Source of the DNA: Aureobasidium sp. EXF-3400
Taxonomy: Eukaryota > Ascomycota > Dothideomycetes > Dothideales > Saccotheciaceae
DNA: 64,000 nt
NCBI GenBank assembly: GCA_024195585.1
Contig: SWBL01000258.1
Span: 1 to 64,000 of the forward strand
Reading direction: 5' to 3'
In this document: positions 21,961 through 32,727 of the stretch, in pieces
Position numbering within the stretch: position 1 is the first letter of the stretch
Layout of the letters: each line of letters begins with the position of its first letter
The notes under the pieces: generated by a model
The model's input: the letters and a program-made list of their open reading frames with translations, nothing else
Databases searched by the model: none
Told to the model about the DNA's origin: nothing
Made by a program: the position numbers and the translations under genes

Positions 21961-22914
21961 ATGGACTCGACTATCGTACAAGCACCACCCAAGCCAAATC
22001 CGCACCAGGATAGCGGACGCCTTCCGCATGACTACCACATCGACGTCGAGCAGAGCAACGAGCCGCTGATGCTCAAGGACGAGAACTGGGACCTCTACTC
22101 GGTGTCAGCTGTTGCAGCTGTGCAGATGCTGGCCCAGGCACTGCAGTCACTATCCAACATTACCGGCGATGTCATGTGCACAACCCCAGCGTACCAAAGG
22201 CAGCAAATGTTCAAACCGCAACCAACAATCCACGAGGGCTCGAATCCGCCGTCTCCCGACTCGATAACACCGCCCGCTCACACGCCAGAGCTGGACGGCT
22301 CACCAACACTCGCCCCGCATAACTGTGTACCCGTCCACCACATCGGCGCCCCCGAGGCCAAACGCGACGAGCCCATCGCTCCGCCAGCAGACTACGCCCC
22401 TGAGCCAGACATCGCCGAAGCCAACGCCCTGCAGCTTGCAGCTGTCTCGCGACGCTTTTTCCTCAAGGCTGCTCCGCCATTCTCCATTACCGACTACCTC
22501 CTTCGTATCCACAAATTCAGCCCGCACTCGCCCGGTGTCTACTTGGCTGCCGCCTCGTACATACATCGCCTTTGTGTTGTTGAGACAATGGTGCCAGCCA
22601 CCCCTCGTACAGTACACCGCCTAGCACTGGCTGCCATCCGAATAGCCAGCAAATCGCTCGAAGACAACAAATGGACACAAGAACGCATTGCCCGCTTGGG
22701 CGGTATAAGCACAAATGAGCTTCGGAAGCTCGAGATCAGTTTCTGCTACCTGCTCAACTTTGACCTTTTCCTAAGACCTGAGGATTTGCAGCGGTCCATG
22801 TGGTTGCTGCAGAGCACTGCCCGTCAAGGTCTGTCTGTCAGGCGACGCCTCAGCGAAGGCTTCATCATGCGACTACCGACCAGACTGTTACCCGAAGCCG
22901 CTATTGGAGCGTGA
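21961..22914 (+). CDS. Pho80/Pcl-type cyclin
   Basis: An intronless gene of 317 aa. The cyclin core occupies about residues 170-285: FSITDYLLRIHKFSPHSPGV, then AASYIHRLC, then TPRTVHRLALAAIRIASKSL, EDNKWTQERIARLGGIS and NELRKLEISFCYLLNFDLF. These are the hallmarks of the PHO80 cyclin family, including the YIHRL and SKxLED motifs, and resemble Pcl6/Pcl7/Pho80, which activate Pho85-type kinases in phosphate, glycogen and nutrient control. The N-terminal 165 residues are Pro-rich and probably disordered. The kinase partner is not in the window. It starts MDSTIVQAPPKPNPHQ, immediately after a CT-rich leader. Confidence 0.88.
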   Translation: MDSTIVQAPPKPNPHQDSGRLPHDYHIDVEQSNEPLMLKDENWDLYSVSAVAAVQMLAQALQSLSNITGDVMCTTPAYQRQQMFKPQPTIHEGSNPPSPDSITPPAHTPELDGSPTLAPHNCVPVHHIGAPEAKRDEPIAPPADYAPEPDIAEANALQLAAVSRRFFLKAAPPFSITDYLLRIHKFSPHSPGVYLAAASYIHRLCVVETMVPATPRTVHRLALAAIRIASKSLEDNKWTQERIARLGGISTNELRKLEISFCYLLNFDLFLRPEDLQRSMWLLQSTARQGLSVRRRLSEGFIMRLPTRLLPEAAIGA

Positions 22915-25252
22915 TTACGACTTTTGAAGAATGAGTTATGCCCTTGTTAACGACCGTTTCGAGACGATGAATGAAAGAACATGGATCAACAGAGCATTTG
23001 GCGTTGTTTATGGCTGGAACACTTTTTTAATTCGGGCTGCCTGGGCGTTTGGCACGAGGTGTATATATTGGCTGGGCAGGCAGCCTTTGAACATCTATTT
23101 ACAGATGTGATTTTCTTTCCGAATTTGTCTATACCAGACTCTTTTTCTTAGGTGGTGGTGGAAAGGCGAAAAGGCCAACAAATTTACGAACTTCTCTCAT
23201 CTCCTGACTCTTGTCCAATAGATTCATCATTTTGGTCAGCACCCACCTGCAAGTGGCTCATATAACATGACGAATGTTATGTTCAGCCACGGGTAAGCAC
23301 TTGCAACATGCAGCGTGTCCGGGTACCTCGCTTGCCTGCGTTGCTTGACACTGCTTACAGTGCTTCGCTTGCAGGAGAGAACACGACGGATGGCCAGCCT
23401 TTCCACCTTCCCGTCATAAGGCCACCAGGCCGAAGTAGATACGTCTTTGTCGCGTTTACATTACCTGCTAGAACAGACAACAGCTGAAACGACGAGGCTG
23501 TGTTCTTTGATATCAGCAAAGTACGACTTTCTTCCATCCTTGTTTTTGAGGCAGCACAGCCTCAGGCTGCCAGCCTTTCGGACACGAACATGGGGCCATC
23601 CCGGGCGGGAACTAGCCAACGTTAACAGTGCGGGTGTGATGTGCTGGACTGCATTTTTGCTGTTTGACATGTCTGCATTTTTCCTACGTATTCAAAAGGT
23701 AGTTTTCATATTGGAGGGGCATCTAGCGAGCAACAACCGAACAAACGGTACAACCAAAAGTCAAGAACAGAAATGGTTGGATGGAGAGCAAGCACGAGCA
23801 CGCGAAACGGACCGCTGCCGCACTCCGAGAGCGATCAGCAAGAACTCCACAGCCCTCTCACGCGCGATGGACAGCATGTCTGCCCTAGTGAGACAGCGAC
23901 AACCCTTTCCCGCGCTCTTTTCTGGGCGCAATATGATCATCTTTTCTTGTTCCTGATGCTGTCATCCACCACTTCATGCACACCACTACCCACACATCTG
24001 TGCTAAGCCTACCGGGAATTGTCAAATGACCGGATTTTTCTCAGCTGTCTCATCTCGGGCTGCGCCTGCAAATGGTACATAAGTTGGTAGGTATCTTTTT
24101 CTGCCACAGTGGTGTGGAAGAGTCAGAGTGTTGAAACAGGAATGCAGAGAAAGAGGCAGCAGTATCATGTACATTTTGACGATCGCGCATAACGATAGGT
24201 GATGAGCAGTTATGCCAGCGTGCGCGCGTCTGTCTGATGGACAGATGCAAAGATGCGCGTAGAAAGCGTGGGCGTTACCATAGTCTCGGGTTTTGAGCAG
24301 ATCTTTGAACACCATACAGCGAATGGGTGTCAGTCTCTCTCACAGCGGCTATGATAGAAAGCTTAAAGGTATGAAATCGCATCATCCCATCATCGCTCTC
24401 GGGTTTTGGCTAGTCTGCTGCATGATGGACACCGTGCAAGAAAAAGGGCAGACGACAGACAGTCGTTCGTGAACCAGGCAACAACCAACAACCTTCACAT
24501 GCATCTCTTACCAAACTTTTCGTGTCAGTCACCACTCTACCGCTCTCTTACCCTTGCTCTCCTACCTCATCCAAAGTCCACAAAACCACAGGACGTCAAC
24601 GAGTACTGACAAGGTTTGGACATTCAACACCGCTGCGCTTTCGGTGTCCGTCTTGTGGTGTGGCTTTGCAGTCTCGTTGGTGGAGGCGCACGTCTGCCTT
24701 GCCCATCCTCCCGCTGCAGCCTTACGCCCACCACAACACACCTTCCACTAGAATAGTACCTTTTGATCTTCACCTATGATGCTGGTGTAGAAGCACTGCA
24801 CGGCGGATCAGTGCATTAAAATCTACAGTCCAAGCTCCTGATTTCGTTCGTTCTCTCAACTCTACCTCTCTCATTTTCCTTTCATCTTGAACATCACTGA
24901 AACATTTTGGACTTGTGTCTGGTCCGCGTGGGGTGGGCATACTTTGTCTGAGACATTTTCGACATACATACACGAGACCTTTGCACTTGACTTGGATACT
25001 CGAAACTCTTTACCTCTTTGTTCTTTTCTCTCTTCCCAAAGGCTACCGTCCTCTTCTTGGAATAATCGTATAGAACCAACAAGCTACTTCTTGGATATTG
25101 CCGCTGCTTGGAATACAGTATACACTACTTGCCACGGACGGCACAGCCTCTACTGGGCTTCTCCATCTAAGCCTCCTGCCGGTCCACCTGGACCACTGGA
25201 CTAGAAAGGTCGCGGCACATCTTCCAGGAGAGCAAAGGAACCTCTCGCAACC
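22915..25252. other. Long intergenic region (2.3 kb) with an inverted repeat
   Basis: The longest stretch here without a supportable gene. Frames such as the plus-strand one at 23447-23956 (169 codons) have no recognisable domain and mixed composition. A nested inverted repeat at 23248-23306 is listed separately. The last 700 bases are CT-rich and could be a long promoter and leader for the gene at 25253. A non-coding transcript is possible but nothing in the sequence proves one. Confidence 0.4.
23248..23306. repeat. Nested short inverted repeat
   Basis: TGCAAGTG and CACTTGCA form the outer pair and GTGGCTCATATAACAT against ATGTTATGTTCAGCCAC the inner pair, around a GACGA loop. The whole 59-base segment can fold as a hairpin. 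It may be a protein-binding palindrome or a transcribed hairpin. Confidence 0.45.
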
Positions 25253-26398
25253 ATGTGTCTGGTCAAGAAAGTAACGACCTTCCACTCGGACGGCCGCTCG
25301 GACACCAAAACAACCCTCTTGGCCTGCAACAACTCCGACGGAATCCGAGCGTGCGATGACGCACAGGTCGAGGAATATGAGCGCGGTCCTGGCAAATCTA
25401 CACAAATGGTACTTCGTCCTTCGTCGTCGAAAAATAAGCAGGTTGTGCTGCACCAGAACACCTCCCCTCAACTGCAAGAACCTCGGCCAGAACGCCGTTA
25501 TTCCAGCAAAATTGGTGTTAGGTTCCAGGGTTTGAAATCGCCCGTATTCAGCGTTCGCAGGTTGGATGATGGTGGGTCTGGATCTGGATCTGGATCCCGC
25601 AGAAGACATCGAGATGGTGAGGGTTGGTCTTCAGGAGAGATGATGCCTGAGGCTCCAACGCCGCCACATCCACGCATGCCGCACCTACACCAAACCGTGC
25701 GTCACTCACAAAGAAGATCGCCGCCACCTTCTGTGCCGCCTATGCTCATAACCCCACCGAATCGGCCCACACCTCCTCAGGGACCAAGTGGTGCTGCTGT
25801 TGGGTTCACCACCATAGACGCCATTCCCTCATCCTCAGGCACACCGAGCAGGGCTTCGTCATCCAGAAGCAAAGACTCACACCGAGCAGTGAAGGATCTA
25901 CCGCAGCAAATGATCACTGCTCCTGGTTCGTCGGTGACGAGCAACAGATCCCATCGCGTCACACAAGGCCTATCACACCTGCGCTTCGATACCAGCACAC
26001 GATTCCGCGACTCGGCCTATGGATCGAACGAAATATCGCCAATTGATGCATCAAAGTCGGATAGAATGTCCGAGACTCGCAGCAATACTACATCAGAACG
26101 CAGTGCGAACGAAAGGCACAACTACGCCAACGACAAAGCAGTGGCCAGGAGAGAAAGTTATGAGAATGATGATGAAGATATAAAGTCGAATTCGTCAGGA
26201 GGTCGTAAGGATATTCGTATAGCCAGGCGTATCAGAGGTAATGATGACGAGGAAGAAACGGATCGCAAGATGCAGGAGAAGTTAAGGGAGGCCGTGGATT
26301 ACCAGAGCCGTACGAGCGAGCAGGGTGAAGGATCGGTCAGATCCGGGTCGGGATCAGGAAGGAGGCGACACAGGCGCCGGCGTGTTTCAGACGAGTGA
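25253..26398 (+). CDS. Hypothetical disordered protein (Ser/Arg/Pro-rich), 381 aa
   Basis: A single exon starting MCLVKKVTTFHSDGRSD. The first 45 residues look folded and include paired cysteines (LLACNNSDGIRACDD). The rest is low complexity: GSGSGSGSRRRHRDGEGW, several RSPPPS-type patches, a region rich in Ser/Asn/Arg, an acidic DEEETDRK segment and a basic end [13 protein letters not shown]. No domain is recognised. A short conserved-looking N terminus followed by disorder is common in fungal lineage-specific proteins. The coding sequence overlaps the end of YJU2 on the other strand by 12 bases. Confidence 0.65.
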   Translation: MCLVKKVTTFHSDGRSDTKTTLLACNNSDGIRACDDAQVEEYERGPGKSTQMVLRPSSSKNKQVVLHQNTSPQLQEPRPERRYSSKIGVRFQGLKSPVFSVRRLDDGGSGSGSGSRRRHRDGEGWSSGEMMPEAPTPPHPRMPHLHQTVRHSQRRSPPPSVPPMLITPPNRPTPPQGPSGAAVGFTTIDAIPSSSGTPSRASSSRSKDSHRAVKDLPQQMITAPGSSVTSNRSHRVTQGLSHLRFDTSTRFRDSAYGSNEISPIDASKSDRMSETRSNTTSERSANERHNYANDKAVARRESYENDDEDIKSNSSGGRKDIRIARRIRGNDDEEETDRKMQEKLREAVDYQSRTSEQGEGSVRSGSGSGRRRHRRRRVSDE

Positions 26399-27257
26399 TT
26401 TCTTTTTGATACCCAGTTTTGCGCCGAAATCCGTCTTTTTCTTTGGTTTGCGGGTGAAGGTTGGGATAGGTGGGGGACCCATGGATCCATTTGTACTTGT
26501 TGTAGCAGTAGTCGACGCAGGAGCGGTATCAGTCCCTTCTTCATCTTCGACCAGTCTTCTGACCTTTTCACCCGTGCCTGCCAAGAAAGCCAGTCTTGCT
26601 GCTTCAGCATCCTCTGCTTCTTGTCTTTCTCTTTCGTTGTCGATCTTGTCCACAACCGTGACCTCTGCTCCCTCTTTGGCAGTGCGTTCGTTGCGGGCGT
26701 TGCGAGTGCGAATCTCGTCAAGGGCATCAGCGATTTGCATTTCGGTCTTTGCGTCCAGAGTTTTTGTTTCGAGCTCCTTCATAGCATCCCGCTCTGCTTC
26801 TTCGCGCTCCAATCTATCGAGTCTTTCTTCTTCCGTCTCTTCTGCCAGCTTGGCCTCCCTCCAGGGTTCAAAGTTGCGTTTGGCGCCCTTCTCGGCTTCA
26901 TAGTCCATATTCTTGGGGTCGGTCTTGAAGGTGATTTCCTGGGAGCAACGGGTACACTTGATGTAGAAGCGGTAAATGGTGATGGCGTAGTACTTTTCGT
27001 CGGTTGTTTCTTTACGGGCGTTGAATTTGCGACCCTTGTAGATGAACTCTCCACAGGCGGTACACTGTACATATCATGTTAGCTTCGTCCAAAGAGAAGT
27101 AGAATAGAGCTCTGGAACTCACCTTCATCGAGTAGGGTGCCATGAGTCTGACGGTCTGCAGGAGGGGCCCAGTCTTCTTAGGCCCCTTCTGCCTGACCAT
27201 CTTGGACGGATCGAAGTCCGGAGGAAAGTATTTCTGCAGCACTTTACGTTCCGACAT
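26387..27257 (-). CDS. YJU2: Splicing factor YJU2/CWC16 (CCDC94 family)
   Basis: Exons 27257-27123 and 27064-26387 give 270 aa. The start [19 protein letters not shown] is the diagnostic N terminus of the family. A four-cysteine zinc site follows, [18 protein letters not shown] and [18 protein letters not shown], giving C-X2-C pairs about 36 residues apart. [17 protein letters not shown] comes next, then a long charged coiled coil and a basic tail. YJU2 joins the spliceosome with the Prp19-associated complex and promotes the first catalytic step. The intron at the end of codon 45 lies just before the first zinc-binding Cys. The last 12 bases overlap the convergent gene at 25253-26398. Confidence 0.93.
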
Positions 27258-27540
27258 GGCTGCGGTTGTCGATGTGGTGGTCCTGTGATGGAAAAGAAGA
27301 AGGAGGAGGAGAAGGTGATTAATTATGCGACGCTGCTGCCGCCTTGGGTCAGACGAGCGAGTCCTGGAGAAAGCGGCAATCACATCACTTGGCCTGTGCT
27401 CACTTCCGCTTTCCGGCCAACACTTGCATGTGAAGATTGCCATCTCTCCATTCTTCCTTCCCACACTAACATATATCTCTGGATATCATGATGAAAGCTA
27501 TACCATTATATTTCTTGTAGATGCCTGCTATGGACAGAAA

Positions 27541-28706
27541 TCAAAGACTAACAACAATCTTCTTTGCACTAACACCTTTCTTTGCAACCGCAAATGCATC
27601 CTCAATCCCCTCGAGACCTTTACCTGCCACCTGAGGCTCCGGAGCTGGCAAGAATGTCTTTTCTGCCAACGCGATTGGCAAGAACTTTTCATAAATGTCA
27701 GATCCAAGCTTATTCGCCATGACATCTGTCGACCACACAAACTTGTATGCGACCCGCTTGGTGAAACCCTTGATTTTCCAGCCCACGAAGCTAGACCCCA
27801 TCACCCACATGAGGGAGAGCATGTTTGTCGGGAAGTCTTTGATGGGAACATCGTGACTGACCTGAGCGACAAACTTCCTGCCCTTGATCCTGCTGACGAT
27901 GTCGATGCAGGCATTTAATGATCCAACTCCGATGGCATATGCCCCTACAGAAATCCTGTTCTTGTTGTTCATGGTGCTCACGATATCTTGCACTACCGAT
28001 GGGCTGTTGTAGTCGAAAACTTCGCTGGCTCCTAGGCTCTTGAGGTAATCGTGGTTTCTGGGTGAGGCCGTCGATATGACTTCGTAACCTGCAGCGACCG
28101 CGAGCTGAATGGCATTGCACCTACTCGTTTGTCAGTCACATCACTCAGACTTGTTGTGTACGGTATCACATACCCGACACTTGTGCTTCCTCCCCAGATG
28201 ATCACCGTCTTTCCAGTAGGTTTCTGTGGCTCAGGGGCGGTAGGTAGTTGGAGACCAAGAAAGTCTTCGAGGAACAATCCACAAGCTGCAGTAGCGAGAC
28301 CGAGCGGTATAACCGACGCAGACTCGAACGACATCCAGTCAGGAATCTTGCTCACAAGGGTCGTTCTCAGAACAGTGTACTCCTGGAAACCACCTTCGCT
28401 AGCCTTGTTGGAGCGCTTGTCGAAGCTGACGGCCAAGCCCAGTACGCGATCGCCTACTTTAAGACTCTTCACTGCCTGTCCGACTTCGACAACAGTACCC
28501 GCGCAATCGTCTCCGAAGACGAACGGGAGTTTGACGTGCGGACCAAACATGCTAACCACATTTGGGAGAAGCCAGTCTATCGGATTGATAGCAACAGCAG
28601 CATTTTTGACGACGACTTCGTTGGGTCCGGGTGTAGTGTAAGGCGCTTCTCTGACCTCTAGAGGTTTTCCTTGTGCCACAACATAAGCAGCTCGATTAGT
28701 AGGCAT
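27541..28706 (-). CDS. Zinc-type MDR oxidoreductase, trans-enoyl-reductase/quinone-oxidoreductase-like
   Basis: Exons 28706-28174 and 28120-27541 give 370 aa. The GroES-like N-terminal part shows VVVKNAAVAINPIDWLLPN and VFGDDCAGTVVEVGQAVKSL, then VGDRVLG. The NADPH-binding Rossmann motif is VIIWGGSTSVGCNAIQLA, with the intron inside the second Gly of SVG. SLGASEVFDYNSP follows. This matches the fungal zinc-binding-dehydrogenase family that includes LovC/ToxD-like trans-enoyl reductases and many stand-alone quinone reductases. The catalytic zinc cysteines of true alcohol dehydrogenases are absent, as usual for this subgroup. No polyketide synthase is nearby, so a stand-alone reductase role is more likely than a biosynthetic-cluster role. 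Confidence 0.85.
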
Positions 28707-29534
28707 TGTAGTATGTGTCTCAAACTCTGGTTTTTGAAGTGTTATGGTTCAGCAAACTTCGGTGGTATCTACAGCTATTTATCCACCTTCTAAGGCATAG
28801 GCTGCCTGGAGGTGAGCAAGAGTTGCACCGTGCCGCATACAGAAGCAGTCGCATGTGCGAGTTTCACCAGGAGTCATAGTGTCATCGAAGCAGATACCAC
28901 AATCTGACTGGTCCATCCATCGAAGGAATGCAAGTCGCATGGAGTGCGGCGATAAACCAAGCAGAGGTTCTGCGAGCGAAGCGGGACAATAAAAGTCCCG
29001 ACTCGCATATCAAAGACTCGATCCTCTTACTTCACCCATGTCTTGTCATTCGCGACAAGATACAGATCTAAGCTCTATTTGGCAATGCTTGTTTCGACAA
29101 CTAGAATAGAACCAAGCATGTATCGCTTATACGTCTGGCCTATCCAAACGTGGACAATTTTACGTTTTAAGACAATCTTGCTACCAGGATGACCCTGGCT
29201 CTATCATCTGAATAGTTCGAGAGCTCCCGGTTTAAGACAACACACTCTGTACTCTCATCGTGTGGTTCTTGAGAGCACTGCATGTTCGAGTTGACTGCTC
29301 TTAGAGTGCTTGTTGTCGGAAAATTGTCCGGCATCATGAGAACGAGGAAAGGTCTCACAGACTTGATATCATCGAGTGTTTCTACACCGGGATCTTCTTC
29401 ACGAGCGGGACATCATCTTGGCAGCTCGACATCATGACGCGTAGTTCTCATTAATCATGTTTATGCGACTTCGTTATGTGCAAGCCATCACACTTTCCAG
29501 CAAGTATACATATGTTGAGATTGTACCTTTGCGC
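28707..29534. other. Intergenic region between the MDR gene and the RecQ gene
   Basis: This is the promoter side of the MDR oxidoreductase and the 3' side of the helicase. Only short frames are present and none looks coding. Confidence 0.45.
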
Positions 29535-32379
29535 TCAACGGTAATATGAACCACGACCTCTCTTGTAGCCACCTGTGTTATAGCTACTTCCACGGCTACT
29601 GCTTCCTCTCTTGTAGCCACTGCTATAGCTACTGGTGCCTCGACGACTGCTTCCACCTCGACTGGCGCTGTAACTGCTAGTTCCTCCGCGACCTCTAGGA
29701 CTGCCAGCTGAGCCAGAGCGGCTTGCACTCCATGTCGATTTCGATGAGCTCGTAGCCTTTGGTGGAGTCGGCTTCACATCCAAAGGTCCATGGGTAGCAG
29801 TTCTACATGCTGCCTCAAATTCTCTGAGGAGAGTCTAGGATAACAGTCAGTGCATCCGAACACATAGTTAACTCAGTAAAACTTACGCTAAACTCGTGGT
29901 CTGCTAACGATTCGAACACTGGGTTTTTGTCGAGCTTGAGCTGCGTGATTCTCGGGCTCTTGATTCCGAAAGCGACACGCGCCAGAAGTCTTGGATCGTC
30001 ATGAGGACATGCAGCCAGCACTCGCTTGACGCCTTCCACATTCAGTGGCGGAGTTGGTTTAGGTGTCAAGGTTGCTGCTTCTCCCCAAGCGCAGTAAGTG
30101 CAATGTCCACATGACTTCCTGCCGTCTGGTAGAGCCATGCCAAAGTGTTGCGCTAGACCAAGAGCGAGGCAGCTGCTTCCTGTGATAAGACCTACCATTT
30201 GGTCAATACGACCAAGAGCGTCCTTCTCACGTTGGGCCATGTCTGCATATAGATCATCGGCCAAGGCCTGGATGTCTTCCTCGGCTGTCGGTAGAGGATT
30301 CAAGATGCGATAGCGGTTCATGACTCCAGAGGTCTTTAGCATGATGACTCCCGTGGCGTTCCAGCTATCCAGCTTTCTGACGATATCCGCGCGCATGAGA
30401 CCTCTTCTGGTAGCTGCGTTCATGTCAAAAGTATAATTCTTGACAGCCTTGGTGGACATAGAGTAGATGGCTCCAGCTTCTGGCGAATGATCGCTGGATG
30501 CTACTACGTTATAACGACCTTTGTCTTCGAATTGATAGTTGGTGTATTCCGGTGTGATGGCACGCAAGAGACCAAACCTCAATTCAAGCGCAGCGAAGAC
30601 GACACCTAGCGGGCTCAGACGAATATCGTAAAGGGTTGATAGTTCGCGGTGCGCCAATTTGATAACCTCACCTTCAGTGTCTGGTGTGCGTTCGCGTCCA
30701 AACACGTCTTTAAGCATGCGTAGCAATGAGTTGCGAGAGGGAAGATCCCCGAGACTGAAGTTTTGACGCAGGTAGATGTCTGCATGGCAGATGAACATGA
30801 TGCAGTAACCGGGCTCTCCATCTCTGCCCGCGCGACCAATTTGCTGACTGTACTCTTCCACAGTAGAAGCGAGGTCAAGATGGACCACATTTCGAATATC
30901 TGACTTGTCAATACCCATACCAAAAGCAATGGTTGCAACCACGATTCTGATTTCGTCAGCCATGAAGCTGTCCTGCACAGCTGTTTTCTCCTCGACCTTC
31001 ATGCCGGCATGGTAGAAGGCGGCGTTGAACGACTTGGATCGTAGTACCTTGCACATGTCCTCGGCTTGTTGCTGAAGACTGACGTAGACTATGGTACTGC
31101 CAGGGTGTTCCCTGAGCCATTTGAACAACAGCGGAAGCTTAGCATCCTGCGAGTCCGTAGCGACCGCTTCCAGCCTAAGGTTGGGACGATAGGGACTAGT
31201 GCGGAACTCGTTGCGCTCCAGAATGTCAAACGCTGCGCGTACGTCCTCGGCGACCTTCGGAGTGGCAGTCGCAGTCAAGCAGATGACTCTTTCGGCCTTG
31301 ATTTCTTTGGTGAAGCGCTCAACCATCAAATAAGTTGGACGGAAGGAATGACCCCATTCGGAGATACAATGAGCTTCGTCGACAGCAACAAGCCTCACTC
31401 CTCCAGGGACATGCTTCATACTTGCAACGAAAGCTTCGTTGCTTAATTTCTCAGGGCTCACGTACAGCAGACGTAGTTTACCAGAGTGAATGTCGGCATG
31501 GATTTGTTGATGCTGCTCATACGTCTTTGTCGAGTCGGAGCACTCGGCAGCGATTCCTCTTTTCTTCAAGGCATCCGTTTGGTCTTTCATCAAGGCAATG
31601 AGGGGTGAAACGACAAGTGTAATACCAGCTCCAAGTGGACGTTCGTTAGCACTGATTTTGTCCATGAGTGGAAAGGCAATGGCTGGAATTTGGTAGCAAA
31701 GGGATTTTCCTGCGCCTGTAGGAAAGACGGTCAGAGTGTTCTCACCCCTGACGATGGACAGTATGGCCTTCTCTTGTTCTCCTCGAAAAGCCGGGTAACC
31801 GAACTTCTCTTTTAGCAGCCTGCGTATGAGAGCAACATGCTCAGGCTTATCTGCGGGTGGTTGGGCGTTGCGTGCTGCCTGCTGTGACGAGGTCCATATC
31901 TCTTCAATGCCCGGATCGTTGAACATGTCATCACTGGAAAAATCGTCTTCATCTTCGTCTTGCGGGAGGGGACGTTTGAGGCTAGGTGTTGGCGGGGCAG
32001 CAAAAGATGAGTTGGGTTTTGGAAAGGCTGATTGGGACTGCTGGCTCGCACTGACTAAGGCGTCTGCATCGAGTTCGTCGAACAGGTCGTCAGAGCCGTA
32101 CTCTGAAGGTTCGCGTGGTGGCGGTGGCGCATATGGAGTTTCGTTCTTAACGGGGATAGTAGGAAGGTCGACATCGTCTTCTGCCTTGACGGTGGCAGAC
32201 GAGTCCAAGTTGGCTTCTGCCTTGACGACAGAACTTGACGCGTCGGCATTGGCTTTGGCCGTGTCGTCTTGTTGTAAGCGAGCTACCAAGTCTTTTTTGA
32301 GCTTGATACCAGTGCTAGATACGTCTCGATTCTTCAGCTCTTCTCGCAAGCCCGCTACAGTCAAATTGTTGTAGTTCAT
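29535..32379 (-). CDS. RecQ-family DNA helicase with N-terminal SAP motif and RG-rich tail
   Basis: Exons 32379-29887 and 29834-29535 give 930 aa. Residues 1-40 (NLTVAGLREELKNRDVSSTG, IKLKKDLVARLQ) form a SAP-type DNA-binding motif. An acidic linker leads to the helicase core: FRGEQEKAILSI (motif 0), FPTGAGKSLCYQIPA (Walker A, about residue 219), VDEAHCISEWGHSFRP (DEAH), LTATATPKV, and QQIGRAGRDGEPG (motif VI, about residue 511). A Cys pair CGHCTYCAWG near residue 760 belongs to the RecQ zinc-binding region. The final exon adds a Ser/Arg/Gly/Tyr-rich tail with SSRGSSYNTGGYKRGRGSYY-like repeats. RecQ enzymes unwind recombination and replication intermediates in a 3'-5' direction. The SAP plus RecQ plus RG tail layout is unlike Sgs1/BLM, so orthology to Sgs1 is not claimed. 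Confidence 0.9.
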
Positions 32380-32727
32380 CTTGGACGCGTGCGTTGGCGA
32401 TGACGACGTGACGGATCCGAGTAGGTTGAGTGCTCAGTCCATGATTCGGCTACTCGCGCGATGGTTAGATGGGTGCAGCCGTAACTTGACACAAAGTCGT
32501 CCCGCGACTGCCACAAGCGATCGTGTCTGCGACAGTCAATGTGCAGTTGCGATAAAATAACTTGTCAAGAGTCGCGCTTGCCAACTCGATAAAGCATGTG
32601 AATAATGCGGGGTCCTTGTCTCCGATAACGCCGTTGTCCGCTTTAGGAAGGAAGTCTGCTAAGGACAAGCTGGAGATGCAGAAGGCTGCTTCGGCACTAA
32701 TTCTCATAAAGTATGTGATATGTACAC
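32380..32727. other. Short intergenic region upstream of RecQ and downstream of the regulator gene
   Basis: About 350 bases with no credible gene. It serves as helicase promoter and as 3' region of the transcription factor gene. Confidence 0.45.

Noticed and set aside
23447..23956. 169-codon plus-strand frame
   Set aside because: No recognised domain, odd composition and no leader or splice signals; it is probably chance.
27541..28706. Secondary-metabolite enoyl reductase cluster
   Set aside because: No polyketide synthase, NRPS or other tailoring genes adjoin the MDR gene.
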